NCBI GenBank assembly: GCA_019233755.1
Contig: JAFAMD010000065.1
Location: 1 to 64,000 of the forward strand
DNA: 64,000 bases
Direction of reading: 5' to 3'
Origin: Acidobacteriaceae bacterium
GTDB taxonomy: Bacteria; Acidobacteriota; Terriglobia; Bryobacterales; Bryobacteraceae
The notes beneath the pieces are model-generated. The model was not told the DNA's origin. It saw only the letters and a program-made list of their open reading frames with translations, and searched no databases. Positions 1 to 8,320 of this stretch are shown here, piece after piece. The position numbers and the translations under genes are program-made. Each line of letters opens with the position of its first letter. Positions within the stretch are counted from its first letter, which is position 1.

Positions 1-2
1 TC

Positions 3-1538
3 GCCAACGGACTCCTCTCTTCGGTCCCCGCGCTGCGCGAGCGGCTGATTTTCGTGAATCCGTTTCAGGAGAGCGCATCGCGGCAGGAAAACGGTAGAGG
101 CTTGAGGACGTGTCTCGAATGGCTGCAATCGGGTGGCATGTTGATTATGTTCCCGGCCGGGGAAGTGGCGCATCTCACCTGGCGCGAACGGCCTGTTGCG
201 GATCCGGATTGGAACGCCGCTCCCGCGCGACTTGCGCGCAAGATCGGATGTCCGGCGCTGCCGCTGTTCTTTGATGGCGCGAACAGTCTGCGTTTCCAGA
301 TGATGGGGACGATCCATCCGCGGCTTCGCACGCTGACTCTTCCTCGAGAGCTCGTGAACAAGAGCCGCCAGACCATCCACATCCGGATCGGAAACGCGAT
401 CCCTGCTAACATTCTGCGCGGGTATGCAGATGCGCGTGCCGCGACAGAATATCTGCGGGCGCGCACGTACCTGCTGCTGAACCGCCCGGTTGATTCCGGC
501 GCGACGGAAACGGCCCCGGCGGTCAAAGCGAAGGCGATCGGCGTGGCAGTCCCCGGACACGTTATGGCGAGAGAGATTGCGTCGCTGCCGTCCGAACGCA
601 TTCTCGCCTCTACCGACGATTTCACCGTCTGCCTGGCGTCGGCGAATGAAATTCCGAGTACGTTGCGCGAAATCGGGCGCAGCCGTGAGCAGACTTATCG
701 TGCGATCGGCGAAGGTTCGGGCAACAGCCTCGACCTGGACCAGTTTGATGAGTATTACCAGCACATATTTTTGTGGTCGCCCCGCGATCAACGGATCGCC
801 GGCGCCTATCGCCTGGTTGCCACGCCCGATGTGCTTCCGAAGCGCGGTATCAAGGGGCTATACACCAGCACGCTGTTTCACTACGAATCACCGTTCTTCG
901 AACGGATGGGACCCGCCCTGGAACTGGGCCGGTCATTCATCGCGAGCGAGTATCAGAAGCACTACGCGCCGCTGCTGCTGTTGTGGAAGGGAATTGCGCG
1001 ATGCGTGCAACTGCGGCCGGAATGCGCGGTGCTTTTCGGCGCGGTCAGCATCAGCAGCGAGTATCATTCGCTCTCTCAGACACTCATTGTCGATTTTCTG
1101 CACGGGCACCTTGCGACCGAGATGTCGGGGTGGGTGCGTCCGCGCCGCGTGTTCCGCCGGCGGCCGATGCTGCCGAAGCATGTGCACCAGTTGACGCGCC
1201 TGCTGCCGACGGTGGAGGAGTTGTCTGCATCGATACAGGATCTCGAGGGTGACGGCAAGGGAGTGCCGGTGCTGATACGGCAGTACCTGAAGCTTGGCGG
1301 CAGGTTTCTGGCATTCAACGTGGACCCGGACTTCTCCAACGCTTTGGACGCGCTGATCGTGGCGGATCTGCGAACGGCCACGCCGGCTGTACTGGAGCGC
1401 TGCATGGGGCGGCAGGCGGCTGCGGCCTTCCGTGCCTTTCACGGCCTTAGCTCGACGGCGGCCCGGGGTAGCTCCGTAAGCGCGGCAAATTACGAAAAGG
1501 TTACAGGCAACGCTCTAAGTCTAGCCAAGGATACTTGA
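3..1538 (+). CDS. PlsC-GNAT two-domain acyltransferase, OlsF-like (5' end missing)
   Basis: The reading frame is open to the left edge of the window, so the gene begins upstream and the GTG at 54 is probably internal. The first visible part carries the late motifs of the PlsC acyltransferase family: an FPAGE block (equivalent to FPEGT) and a PALPLFFDGANS block. The HxxxxD catalytic motif must lie upstream. The second half is a GNAT-type N-acyltransferase of the OlsB/hemolysin-like family, with the ALELGRSFI core and a LLLLWKGIA stretch. PlsC followed by OlsB-like GNAT is the order described for bifunctional OlsF, which makes ornithine lipids by N- and then O-acylation. An ornithine-lipid role here is inference; another amino-acid lipid is possible. 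The last codons and the stop lie inside the first copy of a downstream direct repeat. Confidence 0.8.
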   Translation, partial: ANGLLSSVPALRERLIFVNPFQESASRQENGRGLRTCLEWLQSGGMLIMFPAGEVAHLTWRERPVADPDWNAAPARLARKIGCPALPLFFDGANSLRFQMMGTIHPRLRTLTLPRELVNKSRQTIHIRIGNAIPANILRGYADARAATEYLRARTYLLLNRPVDSGATETAPAVKAKAIGVAVPGHVMAREIASLPSERILASTDDFTVCLASANEIPSTLREIGRSREQTYRAIGEGSGNSLDLDQFDEYYQHIFLWSPRDQRIAGAYRLVATPDVLPKRGIKGLYTSTLFHYESPFFERMGPALELGRSFIASEYQKHYAPLLLLWKGIARCVQLRPECAVLFGAVSISSEYHSLSQTLIVDFLHGHLATEMSGWVRPRRVFRRRPMLPKHVHQLTRLLPTVEELSASIQDLEGDGKGVPVLIRQYLKLGGRFLAFNVDPDFSNALDALIVADLRTATPAVLERCMGRQAAAAFRAFHGLSSTAARGSSVSAANYEKVTGNALSLAKDT

Positions 1539-1889
1539 AATCTATTTTGCTGAGGAGAGCTTTCAGCGGTCAAGAAAGCTTTCAGCGCTCAGCCGTCAGC
1601 CGTCAGCTTTTTTTGGGCTGAAAGCTGAGCGCTCTCGGCTGAGAGCTATCACTAGAGCTCTGGCCCAAATCTGAGGGAAAAGTTCTCAGACAAGCTGGCC
1701 AAGAATCTAGCCAAGGATACTTGAAATCTATTTTGCTGAGGAGAGCTTTCAGCCATCGCAAGAGCTTTCAGGAGAGCTTTCAGCTCATCCAAGGTGCTCA
1801 CCCCACCCCAACACTTAGCTGATAGCTGAACGCTGAAGCCTGAAAGCTATCTGAGAGAGAAGTTCTCAGACAAGCTGGCCAAGAATCTA
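1520..1889. repeat. 186-bp imperfect direct repeat with AGCTTTCAGC motif cluster
   Basis: A 48-base segment starting TCTAGCCAAGGATACTTG is identical at 1520-1567 and 1706-1753. A 29-base segment ending CTGGCCAAGAATCTA recurs at 1681-1709 and 1861-1889. Together they form two tandem copies of a unit of about 180-186 bp. The nonamer AGCTTTCAG occurs at 1558, 1577, 1744, 1763 and 1775, and its reverse complement CTGAAAGCT at 1618 and 1840, so transcripts or single strands could fold into alternative hairpins. The repeat fills the gap between two convergent genes. It overlaps the stop codon of the acyltransferase gene. No ORF is supported inside it. Confidence 0.85.
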
Positions 1890-1915
1890 AGGCGATCGAA
1901 GACTCGCCCGGGATA

Positions 1916-3637
1916 TCAATATCCCGTGCCTGCGGCCACGAGCCCGCGCCCTATCGCCAGAATTGGGAACGTTCCTGGAACGTGGGTACGGTCCTGAAAG
2001 TGAATTTCCGAACCCGCGCTGACATCGCGGATCGTGCTCGAAACCAGGATCTCTCCGTATTTGGCCTGGTGCTCGATCAGTCTGGCCATCTGCACCGCCA
2101 GGCCTTCGATGCAGTCAGCCACGAAACAGCATTCGCCAATGTGCAGCCCCGCCTTCATCTGAATGCCCAGCATGGACGCGTGGTGAGCGATCGCGCAAGC
2201 GCAACGGATGGCACGGAGCGGCCCGTCAAAAGCTGCGAGTACATCCTGCTGCTTCTCTTTGGTACATTCGCGGCCTTTGAAGAATTCGATTTCGCGCGTG
2301 ATGATGTTTTGCAATCGCAGCGATAGCTGTGAATCGTGTCCCCGTCTCGGGCCAGGCAGATCGAACGTTGCCGATAACACCGTAGCCAGGACCCTGTGCG
2401 GTTCCAGGCTGTGGCGAACTCCTGTAAGAAATTCTTCTATTTCATCGAGAATCGCATCCTGATCTCCCACAAACGGAAGATGATCTATGCCCGGCAATTC
2501 CACAAAGCGCGCACCAGGGATCAGGCTGGCGACATAGCGTCCTTCCTCCACATGCAGGCAGCGATCTCCGGTCCTATGAATGACCAGGGTCGGAACCCGC
2601 ACCGACGGCAGCACCTCTCGAATATCTATCTGAGAGTTCATCCGGGTGAAGGCGACTGCGGCTCCGGGACTTGCGGCCATTCTCAAGTAAGTAGCCCACC
2701 ACTGCCGAAAGTGAGGATCGGAGGCGACCGAAGGTGCACGTTCCTCCAGTCCGACGGGCCCGCCCCAGTAATTGTGAATCTCCTCCAAAAAGTGTTCGCG
2801 CTGTTCCGCAGTAGGGCCCCAGGGGTAGGTGGCGTCCCGAATGCGTTTCGCGTAACCGCCTATCATGACCAATGCGTTAGTTTTCGCCGGGTATGTTGCG
2901 GCGAACAGGGCACACATGGTGGCTCCCTCGGAAACTCCGCATAGGACCGCCCGCTCTGTTCCCGCTGCCTCCATCACCGCCCGCAGGTCATCCATTCTCT
3001 GCTCCAGCGTCGGGAGAGCTGTTACCGGGACTCGGTCGGATAGTCCAGTGCCTCGTTTGTCAAAGAGAATGACACGCGAGAAAGAGGCCAGGCGGCGTAA
3101 GAAGCGCGCGAAAGACGGCTCGGTCCAAAAATACTCGAGGTGCGAAACCCACCCCATTACAAAGACAAGATCTAACGGCCCTTCGCCTAAAACCTGATAA
3201 GCGATGTTCACGTCGCCGCTTTGCGTGTAGCGCGTCTCCGGAATGTCCGGTGTCGAGGGCCGATTTCCGGCTGGAATGGAGGCGCCGGGCGGTTCCGGTG
3301 CGGCCGTTTCAATCCGCGCGATGAAACGATAGCCGCGGCGATGAGCGGTTTCGATGAACTTGGGCTGCTTAGAAGCATCTGCCAGCACCTTCCGGATTTC
3401 CGCGATCGCCACCTTCAAAACGGCTTCTCCTACGGAAACATCAGGCCAGATCGCCGTCAGCAGTTCTTCCTTGGTGACAAGATGTCCTGGCCGTTCGGCG
3501 AGATAGCAGAGAACAGAAAATGCCTTGGGAGACATCTCAACGGCGTCCCGTCCCCGCCGCAAGCGCCCACCGGAGAGATCGAGTTCAAACGGCGGGAACA
3601 CGATTCGATGCTGCGTGTTCGCCGGATTTTGTGCCAT
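1916..3637 (-). CDS. Winged-helix / alpha-beta hydrolase / degenerate cyclase fusion
   Basis: Residues 12-108 form an OmpR/PhoB-type winged helix, as in CadC-like regulators (MSPKAFSVLCYLAERPG, then HRRGYRF). Residues 135-408 are an alpha/beta hydrolase with nucleophile elbow GVSEG (Ser236), likely acid Asp358 (HRTGDR) and His386 (GIDHLPF). Residues 414-565 resemble a class III nucleotide cyclase (AAFDGPLRAIRCA, KAGLHIGE, GEILVSSTIRDV). By hand alignment to the usual FTDIVGST and GDGFLA motifs, both metal-binding aspartates are absent, so the cyclase part is probably inactive and may be a ligand-binding or dimerisation module. There are no membrane segments, so it is cytoplasmic. It may be a DNA-binding protein that senses a hydrolysable ligand. 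Targets are unknown. The start is ATG with no clear Shine-Dalgarno. Confidence 0.8.
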   Translation of the reverse strand: MAQNPANTQHRIVFPPFELDLSGGRLRRGRDAVEMSPKAFSVLCYLAERPGHLVTKEELLTAIWPDVSVGEAVLKVAIAEIRKVLADASKQPKFIETAHRRGYRFIARIETAAPEPPGASIPAGNRPSTPDIPETRYTQSGDVNIAYQVLGEGPLDLVFVMGWVSHLEYFWTEPSFARFLRRLASFSRVILFDKRGTGLSDRVPVTALPTLEQRMDDLRAVMEAAGTERAVLCGVSEGATMCALFAATYPAKTNALVMIGGYAKRIRDATYPWGPTAEQREHFLEEIHNYWGGPVGLEERAPSVASDPHFRQWWATYLRMAASPGAAVAFTRMNSQIDIREVLPSVRVPTLVIHRTGDRCLHVEEGRYVASLIPGARFVELPGIDHLPFVGDQDAILDEIEEFLTGVRHSLEPHRVLATVLSATFDLPGPRRGHDSQLSLRLQNIITREIEFFKGRECTKEKQQDVLAAFDGPLRAIRCACAIAHHASMLGIQMKAGLHIGECCFVADCIEGLAVQMARLIEHQAKYGEILVSSTIRDVSAGSEIHFQDRTHVPGTFPILAIGRGLVAAGTGY

Positions 3638-3719
3638 AAACTAAAGCACAGCCTGATCGGGTTGTTATTGCAATTTGGGGTCCAGTTTCCCAGATTCAGG
3701 CGGCTTTATTGTCCAGCGG

Positions 3720-3746
3720 CTTGCGCCACAAGTCAAGTGGCGCAAG
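3720..3746. promoter_or_regulatory. Perfect 10-bp inverted repeat upstream of the fusion regulator
   Basis: CTTGCGCCAC and GTGGCGCAAG flank a 7-base spacer. The element lies 83 bp before the regulator start codon and just after the stop of the secreted-protein gene on the same strand. It lacks a following T-run on the minus strand, so a simple intrinsic terminator is less likely than an operator for the adjacent winged-helix protein. Which of the two it is cannot be settled from sequence. Confidence 0.5.
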
Positions 3747-3812
3747 TTGCGGACATGGACTAGCCGGGAACCGTTTACGGATATCCGTGACCGCTCCCGG
3801 CAGGCTGGCGCT

Positions 3813-4433
3813 TTACTCGTTGCAGGTGTGCCCCGTCGCACTGCTGCAAAGAGGCCCTAGACCCGTTTGAGGATTCGGCAAACTGATCATCGCATTGGGC
3901 CCCGCATGCTGCTCGCCGTTAAATGGCGTGGGCTTACTGGGATCGAAGCCGCAAGCCGCTGCGTCTTCCGGGTTATTGAACCAGAATCCGACATGGAACG
4001 TGTGGGTTGGTTGCAGATTCGAAGCCGGATCGAAACCGAAGATCTGGTCCAGAAGAATCGTGTGAATCTGGACTTCCGCGTCGCCGTTTTTGTCGGCCTG
4101 CACGTCGGTCTGGTACCAGGCAAGGCCGAAGTTCTTAAACGCGGGATCTACTTCCCCGTATGCATTCAGATTGCTGTTCTGGATGGTGAACAGGTCGAAT
4201 GCCAGATTAGGCCTTAAATGATGAACGTTGAGCTGCAGGGTATCGTTCAGTTCACCGCGCAATACAGTCACCTCCGCTGTGGGCTCAGGCTCGCCGGGGA
4301 CTCCTGTACAGTTAACGAACTTCGGCTGCGGAACAAGCTTGAAGTGGATCTCCGAGGGCGCTTGCGCTGCCGTCGGCCGGACCGCGAGTGTAAAAGCAAC
4401 TGCGGCGGAGACCGCAAAGAGTAAGCGTTTCAT
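3813..4433 (-). CDS. Secreted protein of unknown function
   Basis: The chosen start gives 206 residues and a clean signal peptide (MKRLLFAVSAAVAFTLAV, then an Ala-rich cleavage region). AAAGGA lies about nine bases before that ATG; an upstream ATG at 4496 would put 21 charged residues before the signal peptide and is unlikely. The mature part is rich in beta-type sequence, with FDLFTIQNSNLNAYGEVD and HTFHVGFWFNNPEDAAACGF, and has four cysteines that could form disulfides. I do not recognise a family. It is probably periplasmic or extracellular. It lies upstream of, and on the same strand as, the winged-helix/hydrolase gene, so co-regulation is possible but unproven. Confidence 0.7.
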   Translation of the reverse strand: MKRLLFAVSAAVAFTLAVRPTAAQAPSEIHFKLVPQPKFVNCTGVPGEPEPTAEVTVLRGELNDTLQLNVHHLRPNLAFDLFTIQNSNLNAYGEVDPAFKNFGLAWYQTDVQADKNGDAEVQIHTILLDQIFGFDPASNLQPTHTFHVGFWFNNPEDAAACGFDPSKPTPFNGEQHAGPNAMISLPNPQTGLGPLCSSATGHTCNE

Positions 4434-4641
4434 TATAATGTTCCTTTTGTTTTGGTATCGAGAGGGCCGGCGCTTGAAAAACGCCTGCCTTGCCAATAAC
4501 AGTAAAGCTGTTAGTTGCCTGGAGTCTTAAGGAGCCGGTAAGTACGGAGTTAATATTCGGTAAAGCTGGTCAATCCCGGCGCAGGCGCGCAAAGGGTATG
4601 AAGGCCGCGAAGCGAAAGCGGCGTTAGCCAAGAAGGAGCGC

Positions 4642-5283
4642 TTAGTCTACCAAGCCATGCTTCATGGCGAATCGAACAAGTTCGCCCGTGCTGTGCAGAT
4701 TCAGTTTCTCCATGATCTTACCGCGATGGGAATCAATCGTGTAAACGCTCAGATTCAGGCGCGTTGCGATCTCTTTGTTTGTTTTGCCTTCGGCGATCAA
4801 TTGCAGAACCTCGCGTTCGCGGTTCGAGAGCAGATCGAGCGGATCTGTCACGTTCTTGCGGTAGTCGCTGAGCAGTGCGCTGGAAACTGCCGGGCTTACG
4901 TAGCCATCCCCGCGTGCAACCGAGCGGATCGCATTGAGCAACTCCGTGTCAATCGCGTCCTTCAGAATGTAGCCCCTGGCGCCGGCGCGTAAGATCTCGC
5001 GAACATACACGGCTTCCTTGTGCATGCTGAGTACGAGCACCTTCAGACGCGGCTCGTTCTGGACCATGCGCCTGGTAGCCTCGATGCCGTTCACTTCCGG
5101 CATGGCTACGTCCATGACAACGATGTCGGGACGGAGTTTCTGCGCCAGCTCTATCGCCTCTTTGCCGTTAGCCGCCTCGCCGACCACCTCGAGGTCCGGG
5201 TGCGCGGCGAGAATCAATTTCAAGCCTTGCCGGACGATGGTGTGATCGTCGGCGAGCAGAACTTTGACTACGTTGTTGGGCAC
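4642..5283 (-). CDS. NarL/FixJ-type response regulator
   Basis: Residues 6-125 are a receiver domain with acidic pair ADDH, phospho-acceptor Asp58 in VVMDVAMP, and the conserved Lys in GYILKD. Residues 150-210 are a LuxR-type helix-turn-helix (LSNREREVLQLIAEGKTNKEI). The length (213 residues) is normal for the family. Its start lies inside the 3' end of the histidine kinase gene, overlapping by 16 bp, which marks them as a translationally coupled two-component pair. All key residues are present, so it should be a working phosphorylation-dependent transcription regulator. Targets are unknown. Confidence 0.95.
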   Translation of the reverse strand: MPNNVVKVLLADDHTIVRQGLKLILAAHPDLEVVGEAANGKEAIELAQKLRPDIVVMDVAMPEVNGIEATRRMVQNEPRLKVLVLSMHKEAVYVREILRAGARGYILKDAIDTELLNAIRSVARGDGYVSPAVSSALLSDYRKNVTDPLDLLSNREREVLQLIAEGKTNKEIATRLNLSVYTIDSHRGKIMEKLNLHSTGELVRFAMKHGLVD

Positions 5284-6380
5284 GTCACCTCAATTTTTAA
5301 ACCTTTGCCGGGAGAAGATTCAAGCGTGAGCTTTCCGCCGCACCCGCGCGCCCGCATTTCCATGCCCGCGAGCCCGAGTCCTCTCGCAGCGGGGCGCTCG
5401 GGAGTTTCAAAACCCCTTCCGTTATCGCGCACCGTCAACGCAACTTCAGCCCCGCGGCGAAGCAGTTCGACGTCGACCGATGTTGCCTGGGCGTGGCGCG
5501 CCACGTTGGTGAGCGCCTCCTGGGCGATGCGATAAAGATGTGTTTCGGCTTCATCCAGCAGGCGGCGATCGCCGATATCGCTTCGATAATGTACGGCAAC
5601 GCCAGTTCGTTGAGAGAAAGTTTCCGCCAAAGATCGCAGGGCAGCATCGAGTCCGAAGTCGTCGAGAATGGTTGGTCGAAGAAGCTGCGAGATCTGGCGG
5701 ACGTCTTGAATAGCCTGGTCGACAAGCTGTCTGCAATCTTCGACGCGAGCGGGCTCCGGGTCGTCGTGCAGCGCCGAAAGATTGGCCTTCACTGCAGTCA
5801 GGGCCTGGCCCAACTCGTCATGCAGTTCGTGCGAAAAGCGCCGCGCTATGTCTTCCTGGGCTTTCAGAAACTGATATTGCAAGCCGGTCAACTCAGCCGA
5901 TTGCTGTTCGAGCTTTCGAAACAAGGCGGTGGTGGCGCGAACGGTCCATATAGCGCACAGCACGGATAACCCCGCGCACAAGACGAACAGCCACACGGTC
6001 CACTTGAGCAGCCCCTCGCCCTTCTGGTAGATACTTTTCCGCAGGGTTTCGGCCTGCCCATACGCGGCTTCGAGCGTACTGCTCATCTGCTCCTGATTCT
6101 CCGAAAGTTGACTCAGCACTTCCGCGCGCGTAAGTGAATCCTTGCTGCGCGCCAACTTGAGCCAGCGCCGGTTCAGCACACTTTGCTGCGCCTGTATGCC
6201 GTCGATGGCATCCTTTGCGAGCGATTGCTGCGTTGCGAATGTTCCTGCAATGCCGTTGATCTGATGGACCGCTCTGAAGGCGACCAGCAGGGCGGAGAGC
6301 AGCAGCAGGGCTGAGAGTCCCAGCCCCAGCACCAGTAGCCGCTGAAGAGAGGACTGATTAATGAAACTGCTCCGCATCAC
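5268..6380 (-). CDS. Sensor histidine kinase, HisKA_3 type
   Basis: Transmembrane segment 1 is at about residues 15-37 and segment 2 at about 124-148. Between them is a helical periplasmic region of roughly 85 residues, similar in layout to CHASE3-type sensors. The dimerisation/phospho-acceptor box reads RFSHELHDELGQALTAVK, with His187 of ELHD as the expected phosphorylation site. The HATPase_c domain follows with N-box EALTNVARHA and G-boxes DNGRGF and GLGLAGM. It autophosphorylates and passes phosphate to the NarL-type regulator encoded immediately downstream. The signal sensed cannot be read from the sequence. Confidence 0.93.
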   Translation of the reverse strand: MMRSSFINQSSLQRLLVLGLGLSALLLLSALLVAFRAVHQINGIAGTFATQQSLAKDAIDGIQAQQSVLNRRWLKLARSKDSLTRAEVLSQLSENQEQMSSTLEAAYGQAETLRKSIYQKGEGLLKWTVWLFVLCAGLSVLCAIWTVRATTALFRKLEQQSAELTGLQYQFLKAQEDIARRFSHELHDELGQALTAVKANLSALHDDPEPARVEDCRQLVDQAIQDVRQISQLLRPTILDDFGLDAALRSLAETFSQRTGVAVHYRSDIGDRRLLDEAETHLYRIAQEALTNVARHAQATSVDVELLRRGAEVALTVRDNGRGFETPERPAARGLGLAGMEMRARGCGGKLTLESSPGKGLKIEVTCPTT

Positions 6381-6614
6381 GATGATGATTCTTTCATTAA
6401 AGAGCCTGCACGACTATCCCTTGAATACGGGATCGATTTTCCCGTTTCCAGGTAATGGTGCGGAAGGCGCGAAAGACGCAAAGTAGAGTTGTGAGCGGCG
6501 ACAAAGCGAGCTGCAGCGGCGAGGGCGAAAACAGGCAGAGAACGAATCATAGCTTTCGCCGCTGCCACTTGCCGAAAGCAAAAAAGTCCGCCACGAGTTG
6601 AAGGAGAAAACCAA

Positions 6615-6827
6615 ATGAAAAAAGTATTCACATCTACCTTGCTGACCATCGCGGCTGTTCCATTCCTCATGGCGGCACCGGCGGCGAAGAAGGCACAAAA
6701 TCAGCCCGCGGCGGCTGCCAAGCAGACTCAGACCGATTCCAAGACGGCGAAGAAGGCTTCCAAGTCGCACGCGAAGAAGAGCAAGACGGCACCTGCAACG
6801 AACACCGCGGCACCGTCGAAGCAGTAA
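6615..6827 (+). CDS. Small secreted Lys/Ala-rich protein
   Basis: The 70-residue product begins with a signal peptide (MKKVFTSTLLTIAAVPFLMA) followed by a low-complexity tail of Lys, Ala, Thr, Ser and Gln, with repeated AKK/SK motifs. A strong AAGGAG lies 9 bases before the ATG, which supports a real gene despite its size. The mature peptide is very basic and likely disordered. Such peptides occur in several Gram-negative phyla without a known role; binding to envelope polyanions would be a guess. It reads divergently from the histidine kinase gene and is followed by a strong hairpin. Confidence 0.75.
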   Translation: MKKVFTSTLLTIAAVPFLMAAPAAKKAQNQPAAAAKQTQTDSKTAKKASKSHAKKSKTAPATNTAAPSKQ

Positions 6828-6836
6828 GTAAAGGCA

Positions 6837-6868
6837 GGGTATGCCTGGTTCTCTGGCCGGGCATACCC
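6837..6868. terminator. Strong hairpin between convergent genes
   Basis: GGGTATGCCTGG pairs with CCGGGCATACCC around an 8-base loop: nine perfect base pairs, one T-G wobble, then two G-C pairs. It lies between the small secreted protein gene and the DUF2252 gene, both of which end here. No T-run follows on either strand, so it may act bidirectionally as a transcript-end stabiliser or a weak terminator. Confidence 0.65.
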
Positions 6869-6880
6869 GCTCCGCAACTG

Positions 6881-8224
6881 CTAGGCAGCGGCCTTTGTTC
6901 CCTCTTCTTTCAACGACTTCTGGAAGGCTTCGTAGTCGGCCTGCGTTAATTCGGCGTACTCCACGCCATATTGGACGAGTGCTTTGATGACCTTATCTCC
7001 GCTGCCGATATAGCCTTTGATCACGAGCGCGTCACCGGAACGGGCATGCCCGCGGGCGAGCAATTCGCCGGCGATCACAGCCAGACTGCTCAATCCGTTG
7101 CCGCGCAGTAATTCAATGTCAACACGCCCCTTGTGATCGTTCAACTGCCGGACCAGAAAATCGCGCTCGCCTATGCGTGTCCACCCGAGCAGGAGATCGG
7201 AAATTGGTTGGATTTTGTGCTGGCCTTCCACAACGCGCTGTCCCTGGTGGCTGACCGGTGCGTGTTTAAGATAGGGCGCGTAGGCAGACGCGACCTCCTG
7301 TTTGATCTGCAGGAATAACGGATCTTCCGCTCCATTTCCTTCCATCAAAATGACGTAATCGCGCAGGCCGACGCTGCCCGTACCCACCACCTTGAACGCG
7401 ACATCCAGAGGCTGGAAGAAATCAAACAGGTGCAGGCGTTCGGGGGGAAGCGACTCGCGGTAAAGCGGCAGCGATTCCAGAACTTCCTGACGGGGCGCAC
7501 CATGCAGGCGCCACAAGACGGACTCGATCTTCTTAAAACGAATTTGCCCGCGTGCGCCGGTTTCCGTGTATTTCACGAGCAGATCAAGCGGCGTGGCCCG
7601 CTGTGCCTGTTTAAGCGCCGCCGAGATCGGTTCCGCTTTCCGGAGACGATGGATCTGGTGGCGCGCGGCAACCAGTACCGGCTGTTCACCAAGCTGTTCG
7701 AGATTGCTTACATAGCTTGCCACGAATTCTTCGACAGCCCCGGTACAGGCGTTCTTCGTGTGGTTCGCTTCCATCCCGGCCAGCACGATACTGGCTGCCA
7801 TCCTCTTTACGTCCCATTCCCAGGGCCCCGCGATTGTTTCATCGAAATCGTTGATGTCGAACACGAGGCGGCCATCGGGTGCCGCGAAGCAGCCTAGATT
7901 CTGCAGATGAGCATCACCGCATAGCTGAACCATGAGGCCGGTGTGCGGCGTGCGTGCAAGATCGGCAGCCATGATCGAAACAGCTCCACGGAAGAATGCG
8001 AACGGAGATGCGGCCATGCGCTGATATTTCAGCGGAAGCAGATTAGGTACGCGCCCCTCCGTTGCCGCCAGAAGCGTGCGGATGGGGTCGAAGTTCCGCT
8101 TTTGCGGCTCCACATCGGCAAGCCTGTTCCGGCTGAGGTGTTTGCGTTGGTTGCGCCCGTGCTGCAGGCGTCGCTCGCGAGCGCTCGATAGCGACTTGCC
8201 GGTGGCGGGCGAATTCTTGGACAT
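6881..8224 (-). CDS. DUF2252 family protein (kinase-like fold)
   Basis: The 447-residue protein matches DUF2252 throughout. It has the GRNQRKHLSRN and PLKYQRMAASPFAFFRG starts, then CGDAHLQNLG and VFDINDFDET, which resemble the catalytic HxD..N and metal-binding DFD motifs of aminoglycoside-phosphotransferase-like kinases. The C-terminal region ends with the typical YAELTQADYEAF. The family is common in Acidobacteria, Actinobacteria and Proteobacteria but no substrate is established. It is soluble, with no signal peptide. No operon partner is obvious; it ends against the hairpin shared with the convergent small secreted protein. Confidence 0.9.
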   Translation of the reverse strand: MSKNSPATGKSLSSARERRLQHGRNQRKHLSRNRLADVEPQKRNFDPIRTLLAATEGRVPNLLPLKYQRMAASPFAFFRGAVSIMAADLARTPHTGLMVQLCGDAHLQNLGCFAAPDGRLVFDINDFDETIAGPWEWDVKRMAASIVLAGMEANHTKNACTGAVEEFVASYVSNLEQLGEQPVLVAARHQIHRLRKAEPISAALKQAQRATPLDLLVKYTETGARGQIRFKKIESVLWRLHGAPRQEVLESLPLYRESLPPERLHLFDFFQPLDVAFKVVGTGSVGLRDYVILMEGNGAEDPLFLQIKQEVASAYAPYLKHAPVSHQGQRVVEGQHKIQPISDLLLGWTRIGERDFLVRQLNDHKGRVDIELLRGNGLSSLAVIAGELLARGHARSGDALVIKGYIGSGDKVIKALVQYGVEYAELTQADYEAFQKSLKEEGTKAAA

Positions 8225-8320
8225 GCCTTGAGTCTAAAGCAAGAAGACTTCCCTGGAAGCCTGAAAGCGTGCGGCAGAAGAACCGGCGCTCAACGGTGAA
8301 GCACCGTGAGCGCCAACCCC

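Noticed and set aside
1539-1915. CRISPR-like array
   Set aside because: The repeats are two long units with irregular short motifs, not regular repeats separated by unique spacers; no cas genes are near.
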